64,000 nucleotides of DNA, taken from NCBI RefSeq assembly GCF_026723825.1, contig NZ_CP113519.1, positions 2,046,001 through 2,110,000 of the forward strand, read 5' to 3'. Source of the stretch: Pseudomonas sp. GOM7 (GTDB lineage: Bacteria; Pseudomonadota; Gammaproteobacteria; Pseudomonadales; Pseudomonadaceae). The notes beneath the pieces are model-generated. The model worked only from the letters and a program-made list of their open reading frames with translations, was not told the origin of the DNA and ran no database searches. Both the position numbers and the translations under genes were made by a program. Positions 44,324 through 53,075 of this stretch are shown here, piece by piece; within the stretch, counting starts at the first letter, position 1, and each line of letters begins with the position of its first letter.

Positions 44324-44563
44324 GTTTTTGCAACGCTGATCAGCGATGGATGATTGGCTTGCCTAAATCTATCCGGCGTCTGTATAGGGTATGCCCCGCG
44401 CCACGATGAGAGTCGCGCCGGGTGATCCTTATAAGCGCAGCGGCTTCAAAAGCCGATTCTTTTGCCAGGATCTTCACCAGGCCGGTGTGCCGTTCATGTC
44501 ATCGGTTGTTCAGCATCGCAAAACCTGAAAGGGTGTTTCGTATCACAGCAGTAAGACCGGGTA
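44324..44563 (-). ncRNA. Putative guide RNA (seekRNA/bridge RNA) region of the insertion sequence
   Basis: 240 bp of non-coding DNA between the transposase stop and the left terminal repeat. In IS1111-group elements this end is known to encode a structured guide RNA that selects the target. Here 44455-44465 (gattcttttgc) is an exact inverted copy of 44300-44310, the left junction, of which nine bases are target DNA. It sits beside a 6-bp hairpin (cggctt/aagccg, 44441-44455). I place the RNA on the transposase strand by analogy; its ends are not known. Confidence 0.5.
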
Positions 44564-45589
44564 TCAAGCGACGGCAGTGCCTGATCTCGCTTCAAACTGC
44601 GAATGATTGGTTGCAATTGCCCAGGCGATCCGGGCGAATTTGTTGGCCAGGGCGCATGCCACGGTGTTCGCGTGACGCCGTTGAAGAAGCGAGCGTACCC
44701 AATCGGCTAAGGCGCCCTGCTGATAGTCCAGGCGCTGCAAATAAACCTTGGCGCACTGCACTAGTAGCCGGCGCAGGTTCTTGTCGCCACGTTTACTGAT
44801 GCCCAACAGATTGGCCCTGCCTCCCGTGCTGTATTGGCGTGGCACCAGCCCCACTGAAGCGGCAAAATCACGACTACGGCCATACTGTTTGCCATCGCCC
44901 ATTTCGGCACACAGCAGACTGGCTGTAATTGTGCCTACACAGGGGATCGTCAGCAGGCGGCTGCCCAGATCATCCTCGACAAGCTGGCTGGCCATTTCCT
45001 TGTCCAACGCCTTGATCTGCTCATCCAGATAGCAGAAGTGCTCATGCAGACGCCTCAGCAGCCCGACCAGACGAGGCGGCAATTCGTGCTCGTCCAATGT
45101 GCACAGCAGGCGCCTGACCTGCGACAGGCCTTTAGGCAGGCTGATACCGAATTCCAGCAGAAAACCATGAGCCTGATTAGCCGTTTTCGTCCGGTCGCGT
45201 ACCAGGGATTCGCGCATTCGGTGCAATACCGACAGGGTTTGTTGGGCTTCGGTCTTGGGTGTCACGAAGCGCATGCTGGGCCGTGAAGCTGCTTCGCAGA
45301 TCGCCTCGGCATCGATGAAGTCGTTCTTGTTGGTCTTGACGAAGGGGCGCACGAACTGCGGCGAGATCAGCTTCACCTCATGCCCGAAGTTCATGAGTTG
45401 CCGGGCCAGAAAGTGCGATCCGGTACAGGCCTCCATCACCACTGTGCACGTTGGCAGGTTACCTAGCAGCCGCATCATTTGCGTGCGGGTCGTCTTCTTG
45501 CGAAAGACAGCTTGTCCGGCATTGTCCTGCCCATGCAGGTGGAAACTGTGCTTGCCGAGATCGATACCAACTAACGCGACTGTATTCAT
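44564..45589 (-). CDS. IS110-family transposase (IS1111 group, DEDD)
   Basis: A 341-residue RuvC-like DEDD transposase that moves DNA through a circular intermediate. The N-terminal domain has the acidic residues in GIDLGKHSFHLHG (first Asp), VVMEACTGSHFLARQL (Glu) and KNDFIDAEAICEA (Asp, Asp); the C-terminal Tnp_20 domain has PCVGTITASLLCAEMGDG and PRQYSTGGRANLLGISKRGDKNLRRLL-type residues with its conserved Ser. It looks intact. The ATG at 45589 has a ggagg element 8 bases upstream; an extra 8-codon extension is open but unlikely. Confidence 0.93.
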   Translation of the reverse strand: MNTVALVGIDLGKHSFHLHGQDNAGQAVFRKKTTRTQMMRLLGNLPTCTVVMEACTGSHFLARQLMNFGHEVKLISPQFVRPFVKTNKNDFIDAEAICEAASRPSMRFVTPKTEAQQTLSVLHRMRESLVRDRTKTANQAHGFLLEFGISLPKGLSQVRRLLCTLDEHELPPRLVGLLRRLHEHFCYLDEQIKALDKEMASQLVEDDLGSRLLTIPCVGTITASLLCAEMGDGKQYGRSRDFAASVGLVPRQYSTGGRANLLGISKRGDKNLRRLLVQCAKVYLQRLDYQQGALADWVRSLLQRRHANTVACALANKFARIAWAIATNHSQFEARSGTAVA

Positions 45590-46454
45590 GGTGATGGCCT
45601 CCAAATAAAACACCCAGTGGAAGCGTAATCCTCGCTGGGTGTGGGGGTGACCATCTCATTAACGCACCCCCGCCATCCGGCCCCGGCTGCGCCGGGGTTC
45701 GTTCGTTCCATCATTGCTCCGAGGGCCCGCCGCGAAGGGCCATCCCTGGCCAGTCGCGGCTCTCGCGGCATCCATGCCGCTCAACCCTCTACACAACGAT
45801 TCCACTCACCCTCCTGAAGGGGGACATTCGCGCGCCTGAAGGAACTGGCATTCCAAGGTACGCCCGGCGTGTTCTGGTAGCTGTGAAGTTGCGATGTGGC
45901 CGTCGAGTTAAACCAAAACTTTCATTCGAGTAGTTTCATGCGCATGGACAGTTTGCCGGCGTATAGCCGGCCTCTCAGTCAGCCCTAAGGCTGACCCATG
46001 TTCAAGCACTCTGCGACCATTCTGGGTTACCTCACGTTCAGGCGCGTGCAGAGCCCGCCCAGGAGGGCGAACGCAATCGTCGTGGAAGAGGTCGAGCGAC
46101 ATGGATGTCGCGAGAGCCGCGATGGGCCATGGATGGCCCACCGCGGCGGGCCTCTGGAGCGGCGATGGAGTGAGCGAACCCTCGCGCAGCGAGGGCCGGA
46201 TGAAAGGGCGGAGGTTTTGGTTACTTTTGCCCCAAAAGTGACTCGCCCGGGAGGGCGAAACAAAGAACATCAACCAAAACGCGGCAATTCGGAACAAACA
46301 CCCGAAGTACCAAAAACTTGCCAGTCCGGTATCAAGACTGACTTCCCTGAAACCCAGCGAAGAATCTACCCGGAGATCACCGTCCAGGGGGTATCAGGCA
46401 CGAGAGAAATCTCAAAGCCCCAGGTCGGATTGCAAGTTCGCTAGCGTCACCACG

Positions 46455-47618
46455 CTACAGCGCGGCAGCATCGATATCCACCAGCAGCAGGCGCTGACCA
46501 TTGTCGATGAACTGGCCGGCAGTCATGCAGTACTGATTGGTGGTGGCGTCGCGGTAGGTGCTCGACAGTGTAAGACGACGCTCGTCCCAGCCCTCGGCGA
46601 GCAACTGGTAGAAATAGGGGCGCCAGGACCAGTTGTGGCCCAGGTAGCGATCGTCGGTGCGCCAATGGCTGCCGCACCATTCCAGATTGGGACTGATCTG
46701 CGTGCCGTTGCGGTCGCACTGATAGGTGCGCAGCAGCCAGGGATAGTCATCCGGTGCCTTGAGCAGACTGCTGGCAGCACCACTCTCTGCCCATGGCTTG
46801 AGTTCGCTCATCAGTTCGCTGAGGTGTTTGCGCAGCTTTACCAGGCGGGCACGTTCGGACAGCTTGTGCTGTACGTAGCTGTCGCGTAGATGGGCGAAGC
46901 GGTCGACGAAGGCATCGCTGGCGAACAGCTCACGCTCCGGGCGGGCGAAGAGAAAACCCTGCACGTAGCGAGCCCCGCATTCCAGGGCGAAGTTCAGCTC
47001 GGCCTCGGTTTCCACCCCTTCGGCGATGATCCAGCAGCCGGTCTTCTCGGCCATCTGCGCCAGGGCCTTGACTACCTCGCCGCTGGGGCCGCCGCGCGCC
47101 GCTTCCTGGAACAGGCGCATGTCCAGTTTGAGAATGTCCGGTTGTAGCGCCAGCACCCGGTCGAGTTGCGAGTAACCGGCACCGAAATCGTCGATGGCGA
47201 TACGCGCACCGGCTTCGCGATAGCGCGCCACCACCTGTGGCAGGCGCTGGCTGGCACCACCGAGTTCGGTGATCTCGAAGACGATGCGCTGGGGGTCGAC
47301 GCCGCTGCGCTGCAACTGGATGAGGCTGGGCAGGGGTTGCGCCGGGCGCAGGCGGCTGATCCAGCGCGGCGAGATGTTGAGGCTGAGGAACCAGTCCTTC
47401 GGCGCCTCGTGAAAACGCATCAGGGCGTTTTCACGCACCTGGCGGTCGAGCCGGCGTAGAGCTGCCGGCGGCGTCTTGGGATCGGCGAACAATGGGCCGG
47501 CTGAGTGTATCTGGCCATGCTCGTCAACCAGCCGTGCCAGCGCTTCGACGCCAGCAATACGCCCGGTGGCGGTATCGATAAAAGGTTGGAAGACAGCGAA
47601 TGGCGTTCCCTCGGTCAC
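46455..47618 (-). CDS. EAL-domain c-di-GMP phosphodiesterase with C-terminal sensor
   Basis: A 387-residue protein. The EAL domain (about 1-235) has the metal and catalytic motifs: GVEALARL, LNIS, EITE, DDFGAGYSQLD, LKLD, AEGVETEAE and QGFLFARP, so it should be an active phosphodiesterase. The C-terminal 130 residues (from about 255) resemble the YkuI-type PAS/Cache-like module, with WSWRPYFYQLL and TTNQYCMTAGQFID. No membrane helix or signal is seen, so it is predicted cytoplasmic. It starts at GTG 47618 with an aagga element 8 bases before it. It lies beside palindromic copy B. Confidence 0.9.
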   Translation of the reverse strand: MTEGTPFAVFQPFIDTATGRIAGVEALARLVDEHGQIHSAGPLFADPKTPPAALRRLDRQVRENALMRFHEAPKDWFLSLNISPRWISRLRPAQPLPSLIQLQRSGVDPQRIVFEITELGGASQRLPQVVARYREAGARIAIDDFGAGYSQLDRVLALQPDILKLDMRLFQEAARGGPSGEVVKALAQMAEKTGCWIIAEGVETEAELNFALECGARYVQGFLFARPERELFASDAFVDRFAHLRDSYVQHKLSERARLVKLRKHLSELMSELKPWAESGAASSLLKAPDDYPWLLRTYQCDRNGTQISPNLEWCGSHWRTDDRYLGHNWSWRPYFYQLLAEGWDERRLTLSSTYRDATTNQYCMTAGQFIDNGQRLLLVDIDAAAL

Positions 47619-47717
47619 CTGGGAATTCCTTAGTTATGAGCCGTTTTATGGTTATTCAATAAGCAGATGACTCGACTAAGCAAGAACGCGGCCAGGCGGC
47701 ACATGAAAGGTAACCAT

Positions 47718-48050
47718 TCAGTTATGGCGGGTGACCTCGCCGGATGCCGGGCGGGAGGCGCCACGCCGTCTGAGCAATGGCATCAGTATCAGGGCGATGC
47801 GCAGCCAGCGGCGCCAGCCACCTTTGCCCCTGAGCAGCACGGCGAACGCCAGGGCACCACCGGTGAGCCACAATGGTGCAGAGCCACTGCTGCGCAGGTG
47901 CATGCTCATGTCCCGCACCTGGCGCAGAGGCTGGGTGAGCAATAAGGCTTCATGGCGGATTTCCTGGCGGCGCATCTCCAGGCGCATGCGTAGCATGGCC
48001 TTGCGCATTTCGCGGCGTGAGCCGTGGCTGGGCAGGTTGGGCGGGTTCAT
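47718..48050 (-). CDS. YqjK-like small basic protein
   Basis: A 110-residue, strongly basic protein with an N-terminal amphipathic Arg/Met/Glu helix (residues 10-55) and one hydrophobic segment (about 60-75). It overlaps the phage-holin-family gene by 4 bp and is the third gene of a yqjD-yqjE-yqjK type operon, which suggests a membrane-associated stationary-phase role. Sequence identity to YqjK is not clear by eye. Confidence 0.7.
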   Translation of the reverse strand: MNPPNLPSHGSRREMRKAMLRMRLEMRRQEIRHEALLLTQPLRQVRDMSMHLRSSGSAPLWLTGGALAFAVLLRGKGGWRRWLRIALILMPLLRRRGASRPASGEVTRHN

Positions 48051-48406
48051 GGCAGCAGTTGCTCGCGGTCTCGTTGCAGTTCTTCAAGGCTGGCGCTGAA
48101 CGGTGCGGGCGCGCGTAGCAAGCTCGCCAGCAAGGCACTGGCGCTGAGCAGCAGACCCAGACCGTAGAACAGGCACAGGCCCGTGGCCACGGCCAGGCGG
48201 TGGCTGTCCCAGTAAACGATCAGCAGCAGTGCCGACAGGCCGATCAGCAGCAGCAGGGCGAAACCCAGGCACAGACCACCAAGCAGCAAAGCCCGTAGCG
48301 CCTGGCTGCGCTGTTCTTCGAGTTCATGACCGATCAGCTCCAGGTGGCCCTGCAGCCAGCCGAGCAGGGCGCCGCCGAGGCGGCGCGGTGAGGGGCTCTG
48401 ACTCAT
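48047..48406 (-). CDS. yqjE: Phage holin family (YqjE-like) membrane protein
   Basis: A 119-residue protein with a basic N terminus, an amphipathic helix (about 18-34) and two closely spaced transmembrane helices (about 37-62 and 70-92), the YqjE pattern. Its role is not established; E. coli relatives associate with the ElaB/YqjD membrane proteins. It sits 9 bp downstream of the DUF883 gene and overlaps the next gene. Confidence 0.8.
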   Translation of the reverse strand: MSQSPSPRRLGGALLGWLQGHLELIGHELEEQRSQALRALLLGGLCLGFALLLLIGLSALLLIVYWDSHRLAVATGLCLFYGLGLLLSASALLASLLRAPAPFSASLEELQRDREQLLP

Positions 48407-48415
48407 GTCGCTGAA

Positions 48416-48733
48416 TCAGCGCCGGCTTAGCAACAGGCCGATCAGCGCGCCAATGGCGGCTGCCAGACCCAGTGCCTGCCAGGGGTGCTTGTGCACGTAT
48501 TCCTCGGTGCTGTCCACCGCCAGCTTACCCTGTTCGCGCAGGCTGCTTTCGGCATTCTTCAGGGTTTCACGCGCTCGCAGCAGGCTGTTGTGAATGTCTT
48601 CGCGCAGGTGGTCGGCCTGCTCGCCGGCCAGGCTGGCGGAGTGTTGCAGCAGTTTCTCGGTGTCGGTGACCAGCGCCTGGAACTCGTCGAGCAGGCTGTC
48701 TTGCGATGAAGTAGCAGTCTTGCGGGGCATCAT
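48416..48733 (-). CDS. DUF883 family protein (YqjD/ElaB-like)
   Basis: A 105-residue protein: a long coiled-coil-prone N-terminal region (SLLDEFQALVTDTEKLLQHS to ARETLKNAESSL) and a C-terminal membrane anchor (HPWQALGLAAAIGALIGLLLSRR), as in YqjD/ElaB, inner-membrane tail-anchored proteins that bind ribosomes in stationary phase. The ATG at 48733 is chosen because an agagg element sits 6 bases before it; ATGs at 48739 and 48730 are alternatives. First gene of the trio. Confidence 0.85.
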   Translation of the reverse strand: MMPRKTATSSQDSLLDEFQALVTDTEKLLQHSASLAGEQADHLREDIHNSLLRARETLKNAESSLREQGKLAVDSTEEYVHKHPWQALGLAAAIGALIGLLLSRR

Positions 48734-49087
48734 GCGCATCCTCTGCGTGGTGAATGTATGAGGTCTGAGTCTTGTTGGCTCCGAGGGTTCAGTCAGATTA
48801 GCAAACTCCCGTACTGGTATATCGATTGCATTGTACTGGTGCGTGATGCGCTCGAAATGCCCTCTTGTGGGGCTGCTTCGGGTTGGCTCAGGATGGCCAG
48901 AAAAGATTTCAACCCATTGATAAATAAAAAATAAGTGCCTTTTCGGTGGAAGCGGGTAGTGCCAGTTTGGTGCCGACTGTCCGGGCTTTTTTTGGGCGTC
49001 GGTAGCTGGTCTGCCATTTGATGGTGCGTGATTGGCCCGTTTTGCTTTCATTTGGTGCTTTTTCCATTTTCGGAGCCCTCGTCTTAG
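48734..49087. other. Control region between the DUF883 operon and amt
   Basis: 354 bp with no gene. It is AT-richer than its surroundings around 48905-48945, so promoters for both divergent transcripts probably lie here. Three tggtgc half-sites (near 48970, 49022 and 49053) resemble NtrC half-sites, but none has its inverted partner, and no convincing -24/-12 element was found. Confidence 0.4.
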
Positions 49088-50296
49088 ATGGAAAACCTCA
49101 ATAGTGCCGTTGCCACCCTGGTGCACGGTTCCAATACGCTGTTCATCCTGCTGGGCGCCATCATGGTTCTGGCCATGCACGCCGGTTTTGCCTTCCTCGA
49201 AGTGGGCACGGTGCGACAGAAGAATCAGGTCAATGCCCTGTCGAAAATCCTTTCGGACTTCGCCGTGTCGGCCCTGGCCTATTTCTTCATCGGCTACTGG
49301 GTGGCCTACGGCGTGACCTTCTTCGAGCCGGCCGCCGTGCTGACGGAAAATCATGGCTATGGCCTGGTGAAGTTCTTCTTCCTGTTGACCTTCGCTGCGG
49401 CCATCCCGGCGATCATTTCCGGCGGCATCGCCGAGCGTGCCAGGTTTGGCCCGCAGTTGTGCGCCACGGCGCTGATCGTCGCCTTCGTCTATCCCTTCTT
49501 CGAGGGCCTGATCTGGAACGGCAACCATGGCTTCCAGGCCTGGCTGGAGGCACGCTTTGGCGCCGGCTTCCATGATTTCGCCGGCTCGGTGGTGGTGCAT
49601 GCGGTGGGTGGCTGGCTGGCGCTCGGCGCCGTGCTGCTGCTCGGCCAGCGCAATGGCCGCTACCGTGATGGGCGTCTGGTGGCGATGGCGCCCTCGAACA
49701 TTCCCTTCCTGGCGCTGGGCTCGTGGATCCTGATCATCGGCTGGTTCGGCTTCAACGTGATGAGCGCGCAGAACCTGGAGAATATCAGCGGCCTGGTGGC
49801 GGTCAATTCGCTGATGGCGATGGTAGGCGGCACGGTGGCGGCCCTGCTGGTGGGGCGTAATGACCCCGGCTTTCTGCACAACGGCCCGCTGGCTGGGCTG
49901 GTGGCGGTGTGCGCCGGCTCCGATCTGATGCATCCGATCGGGGCTCTGGTGACCGGGCTTATCGCCGGTGCGCTGTTCGTCTGGGCTTTTACGGCCACTC
50001 AGGTGAAGTGGAAGATCGACGACGTGCTCGGCGTATGGCCGCTACATGGTCTGTGTGGCGTGTGGGGCGGTATTGCCTGCGGCATCTTCGCTCAGCCAGG
50101 TTTCGGCGGTCTGGGTGGCGTCAGCCTGGCCAGCCAACTGATCGGCACGCTGTTGGGGGTGCTGGTGGCGCTGGTCGGTGGTCTCGCCGTCTATGGGCTG
50201 ATCAAGGTGACGCTAGGCATTCGCCTGGGGCAGGAAGAGGAGTTCAATGGCGCCGACCTGTCGATCCACAAGATCGGTGCTGTTAGCCACGATTGA
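49088..50296 (+). CDS. amt: Ammonium transporter (Amt/Rh family)
   Basis: A 402-residue membrane channel for ammonium with eleven predicted transmembrane segments. Conserved Amt features are AGFAFLEVGTVRQKN near residue 35, the ISGGIAERARF block (about 115-125), the twin-His pore residues in FAGSVVVHAVGGWLALGAV, and LHGLCGVWGGIACGIF. No signal peptide and no adjacent glnK, unlike the glnK-amtB pair. Whether it is nitrogen-regulated cannot be read directly from the leader. Confidence 0.94.
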   Translation: MENLNSAVATLVHGSNTLFILLGAIMVLAMHAGFAFLEVGTVRQKNQVNALSKILSDFAVSALAYFFIGYWVAYGVTFFEPAAVLTENHGYGLVKFFFLLTFAAAIPAIISGGIAERARFGPQLCATALIVAFVYPFFEGLIWNGNHGFQAWLEARFGAGFHDFAGSVVVHAVGGWLALGAVLLLGQRNGRYRDGRLVAMAPSNIPFLALGSWILIIGWFGFNVMSAQNLENISGLVAVNSLMAMVGGTVAALLVGRNDPGFLHNGPLAGLVAVCAGSDLMHPIGALVTGLIAGALFVWAFTATQVKWKIDDVLGVWPLHGLCGVWGGIACGIFAQPGFGGLGGVSLASQLIGTLLGVLVALVGGLAVYGLIKVTLGIRLGQEEEFNGADLSIHKIGAVSHD

Positions 50297-50311
50297 GGGA
50301 TGCACAAACAG

Positions 50312-50381
50312 GTAGGAGCGAATTCATTCGCGAGGGGCTGGCACGGTGCCTGGCCCCAATCGCGAATGAGTTCGCTCCTAC
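50312..50381. repeat. Palindromic repeat between amt and the DUF3108 gene
   Basis: Inverted repeat with arms about 50312-50334 (gtaggagcgaattcattcgc) and 50360-50381, a REP-like family common in Pseudomonas and distinct from the gtagcccggatg family. It lies between convergent genes and may act as a terminator or mRNA end protector. Confidence 0.75.
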
Positions 50382-50403
50382 AAGAAGGGCAAAAAACTAA
50401 GTC

Positions 50404-51120
50404 TCAGCCCTGGCGGCCTTCGACCGGCTTGCCGTTGACCGTGCCGTCCTTGAGCATGATCTGGTATTCCTTGCCGTCGGTTTCCACCTGGTGCAGGCGC
50501 ACCAGCAGGTAGCCCCAGTCCTTGGCGAACCAGAGGATGGTCTTGCGGCTGCTCTGGGTGGGGTCGCGCACGCGCTCGACCTTGATGGCGTCGATCAGGC
50601 CGGCGCGGGTACGCACCACTTCCTCGCCGAGCACGCGAAAGTCGTAGGTCTCCACTTCGTCGCCATCGACCACCTGGTAACTCATGCTCTTCTTGCCGTC
50701 GGCCACGTCGAGCTGCAGGGCGATCTGGTAGCTGGACTTGTCCAGCAGGCCGCGGTTCAGGGGCAGGCGCACGGCGTTATCACGGTCGCTGCCGATCACC
50801 TGTTTCTGTTGCCAGTCGAAATCCAGTTCGATCTTCTTGCTCTTGCCCAGGCCGCTGCGGTCGAAACGGTAGCTATGGGGTAGCAGGGCGCCGTTGTCGA
50901 GGTTGAAGGTGCTCTGTTCGGACAGGCCGGCCACCAGCATCGACGCCTCGAAGTCGAGCTTCCAGCGCTCGCCATCGACCTTGGTGAGGCTGCGTTCGGC
51001 GCTGCCGCTGATCGGCAGTTGCTTCCAATCGGCGGTGTAGCTGGCAGAGAAGGGTTCCAGCTCTGCGGCCAAGGCCGGCAGGCTGAGCAGGGTCAGGGCG
51101 AACAACAGGGCACGACGCAT
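50404..51120 (-). CDS. DUF3108 domain periplasmic protein
   Basis: A 238-residue protein with a signal peptide (MRRALLFALTLLSLPALAAE, cleaved near residue 19) and a DUF3108 beta-rich domain: FSASYTADWKQLPISGSAERSL, SYRFDRSGLGKSKKIELDFDW and TILWFAKDWGYLLVRLHQ. The role of the family is unknown; the fold resembles outer-membrane lipoprotein carriers. It lies 8 bp after purN, and the pair order is conserved in Pseudomonas. Confidence 0.88.
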   Translation of the reverse strand: MRRALLFALTLLSLPALAAELEPFSASYTADWKQLPISGSAERSLTKVDGERWKLDFEASMLVAGLSEQSTFNLDNGALLPHSYRFDRSGLGKSKKIELDFDWQQKQVIGSDRDNAVRLPLNRGLLDKSSYQIALQLDVADGKKSMSYQVVDGDEVETYDFRVLGEEVVRTRAGLIDAIKVERVRDPTQSSRKTILWFAKDWGYLLVRLHQVETDGKEYQIMLKDGTVNGKPVEGRQG

Positions 51121-51128
51121 AAAGTCTC

Positions 51129-51773
51129 CTAGGTTCGAATCAGGTGGCCGCTGGCGGGCAGCGGCTGGCCATCCAGCATTGCGCCTTGCGCGCCGAGACG
51201 CAAGCGGCCTTCGGCGAACCAGCGCACCGCCAGCGGATAGATACGGTGTTCTTGCTGGTGCACGCGGCTGGCCAGGCGCTCGGGCGTGTCGTCTGCCAGG
51301 ATCGGCAGCACTGCCTGTACGACCAGGGGGCCACCATCGAGTTCCTCGGTGACGAAGTGCACGCTGCAGCCATGCTCTGCGTCGCCGGCCTCCAGCGCCC
51401 GCTGGTGGGTATGCAGGCCCTTGTGTCTGGGCAGCAGGGACGGGTGGATATTGAGCAGGCGCCCGCTGTAGTGCTTGACGAAGCCGGGCGAGAGGATGCG
51501 CATGAAGCCGGCCAGCACCACCAGGTCGGGCTGGTGGGCGTCGATGATCTCGATCAGCGCGGCATCGAAGGCTTCGCGCCCCTCGTACTGCTTGTGGTCG
51601 AGCACCTCGGTGGCGATGCCGGCCTGCTGCGCGCGCTGCAGGCCGTAGGCGTCGGCGCGGTTGGAAATCACCGCACCGATGCGTGCCGGGTTGTCGTCCT
51701 GGGTGCTGCTGTCGATCAGGGCCTGCAGATTACTGCCCGACCCGGAGATCAGGACGACGACATTGCACGGCAT
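51129..51773 (-). CDS. purN: Phosphoribosylglycinamide formyltransferase
   Basis: PurN transfers a formyl group from 10-formyl-THF to GAR in purine synthesis. The 214-residue product has the N-terminal VLISGSGSNLQALID, the catalytic Asn/His/Asp region LNIHPSLLPRHKGLHTHQRALEAGD, and GCSVHFVTEELDGGPLVVQ. Its start shares one base with the purM stop, giving coupled purM-purN translation. Confidence 0.97.
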   Translation of the reverse strand: MPCNVVVLISGSGSNLQALIDSSTQDDNPARIGAVISNRADAYGLQRAQQAGIATEVLDHKQYEGREAFDAALIEIIDAHQPDLVVLAGFMRILSPGFVKHYSGRLLNIHPSLLPRHKGLHTHQRALEAGDAEHGCSVHFVTEELDGGPLVVQAVLPILADDTPERLASRVHQQEHRIYPLAVRWFAEGRLRLGAQGAMLDGQPLPASGHLIRT

Positions 51774-52831
51774 CAGTGGGTTTTCAGGTTGTTCAGTTGC
51801 ACCTGGGCTGCGCCTTCGGCCGCCTCGTTGATCTGGCCGATGACCCAGGGTTGTTCGCCACTGGCACGCAGGCTGGCCAGAGCTGCTTCGACCTGATCCT
51901 GCGCCACGCAGATGACCATGCCGACGCCGCAGTTGAGCACGCGGTGCATCTCGTGCTCGTCGACGTTGCCCTGCTCCTGCAGCCAGTCGAACACCGCTGG
52001 GCGAGTCCAGCTAGCCACGTCGATCACCGCCTGGGCGCCTTCCGGCAGCACGCGCGGAATGTTGTCCAGCAGGCCGCCGCCAGTGATGTGGGCCATGGCC
52101 TTGACCGCGCCAGTGTCCTTGATCAGCTTGAGCAGCGGCTTGACGTAGATACGGGTCGGGGCCATCAACAGGTCGGCCAGGGCCTTGCCGCCCAGTTGCA
52201 CCTGCTCGATGTCGGCACCGGAGACTTCGATGATCTTGCGGATCAGCGAGTAGCCGTTGGAGTGCGGGCCGGAGGAGGGCAGGGCGATCAGGGCGTCGCC
52301 AGTGACCACCTTGGAACCGTCGATGATCTCGCTCTTTTCCACCACGCCGACGCAGAAGCCGGCCAGGTCGTAGTCCTCGCCTTCGTACATGCCGGGCATT
52401 TCGGCGGTTTCACCACCGACCAGGGAGCAGCCAGCCAGTTCGCAGCCGGCGCCGATGCCGGTGACCACGGTGGCGGCCACGTCGACGTTGAGCTTGCCGG
52501 TGGCGTAGTAATCGAGGAAGAACAGCGGCTCGGCGCCACAGACCACCAGGTCGTTGACGCACATGGCCACCAGGTCCTGGCCGATGCTGTCGTGCTTGTT
52601 CAGGTTCAGCGCCAGGCGCAGCTTGGTGCCGACGCCGTCGGTGCCGGACACCAGTACCGGCTGCTTGTAACCGGCCGGGATCTCGCACAGGGCGCCGAAG
52701 CCACCCAGGCCACCCATGACTTCCGGACGGGCAGTGCGCTTGGCCACGCCTTTGATGCGTTCGACCAGGGCCTCACCGGCATCGATGTCGACGCCTGCGT
52801 CCTTGTAGCTGATGGAGGGTTGCTTGCTCAT
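51773..52831 (-). CDS. purM: Phosphoribosylformylglycinamidine cyclo-ligase
   Basis: PurM closes the imidazole ring of AIR with ATP. The 352-residue product starts [20 protein letters not shown] (residues 9-28) and has [52 protein letters not shown] and the C-terminal [16 protein letters not shown] block. It is transcribed divergently from the DUF2066 gene; the 244-bp gap between them should hold both promoters. Confidence 0.97.
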   Translation of the reverse strand: MSKQPSISYKDAGVDIDAGEALVERIKGVAKRTARPEVMGGLGGFGALCEIPAGYKQPVLVSGTDGVGTKLRLALNLNKHDSIGQDLVAMCVNDLVVCGAEPLFFLDYYATGKLNVDVAATVVTGIGAGCELAGCSLVGGETAEMPGMYEGEDYDLAGFCVGVVEKSEIIDGSKVVTGDALIALPSSGPHSNGYSLIRKIIEVSGADIEQVQLGGKALADLLMAPTRIYVKPLLKLIKDTGAVKAMAHITGGGLLDNIPRVLPEGAQAVIDVASWTRPAVFDWLQEQGNVDEHEMHRVLNCGVGMVICVAQDQVEAALASLRASGEQPWVIGQINEAAEGAAQVQLNNLKTH

Positions 52832-53075
52832 AGATCCGGGCCTTTGAATGGGGAGTTCGGGTAGCGCCGACGTGGCGCAGGCTCATGCTGAGGAGCCCGG
52901 CGCGCCTACCGGCTGGCGAAGGCGCGCGATTTTATCAGGCTTGCCCGGTAGCGGCCACTCACGCGCGTGCGCTTCGTCGCGCCTTGCATCGCCGGTTGCC
53001 CGGCCGCTGGCGGCTGTTTAAGGTATAGGCCCTCTGCACGGCCTTGCGCCGTCGTTCCTTCTGCGAGAGCCCACC

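Larger units (their letters stand above)
44309..45660 (-). mobile_element. IS110-family, IS1111-group insertion sequence
   Basis: About 1.35 kb with one DEDD transposase gene on the minus strand and 12-base subterminal inverted repeats at 44312-44323 (atggtcaccccc) and 45643-45654. The uninterrupted copy A shows the original site (aaaagaaacgcacccc near 16375), so the junctions can be placed within 1 base: aaaagaa|IS|acgcacccc. There is no target duplication beyond one ambiguous A. Subterminal inverted repeats, no duplication and a long non-coding end after the transposase are typical of the IS1111 group. Confidence 0.88.
44164..46333. repeat. Palindromic element, copy B, split by an insertion sequence
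   Basis: Perfect 20-base terminal inverted repeats at 44164-44183 and 46314-46333 (gataccggactggcaagttt and its complement). Removing the inserted element (44309-45660) leaves about 818 bp that matches copy A along its length in the same orientation: the tttctttgaaatgcgcaaag block of the left arm and the cgtcgtggaagagg, ctcgcgcagcgagggccgga blocks of the right arm are shared. As in copy A, the left and right arms are imperfect inverted copies of one another, and no gene is supported inside. Confidence 0.82.

Noticed and set aside
44564..45589. IS transposase as a broken copy
   Set aside because: The gene has full length, all four acidic residues, a ribosome binding site and both terminal repeats; it appears intact.
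48960..49087. Possible sigma-54 promoter upstream of amt
   Set aside because: The best candidate (ttggcccgttttgct) has 8 bases, not 10, between GG and GC; another (tggtgcgtgattggc) has the spacing but lacks TTGC.
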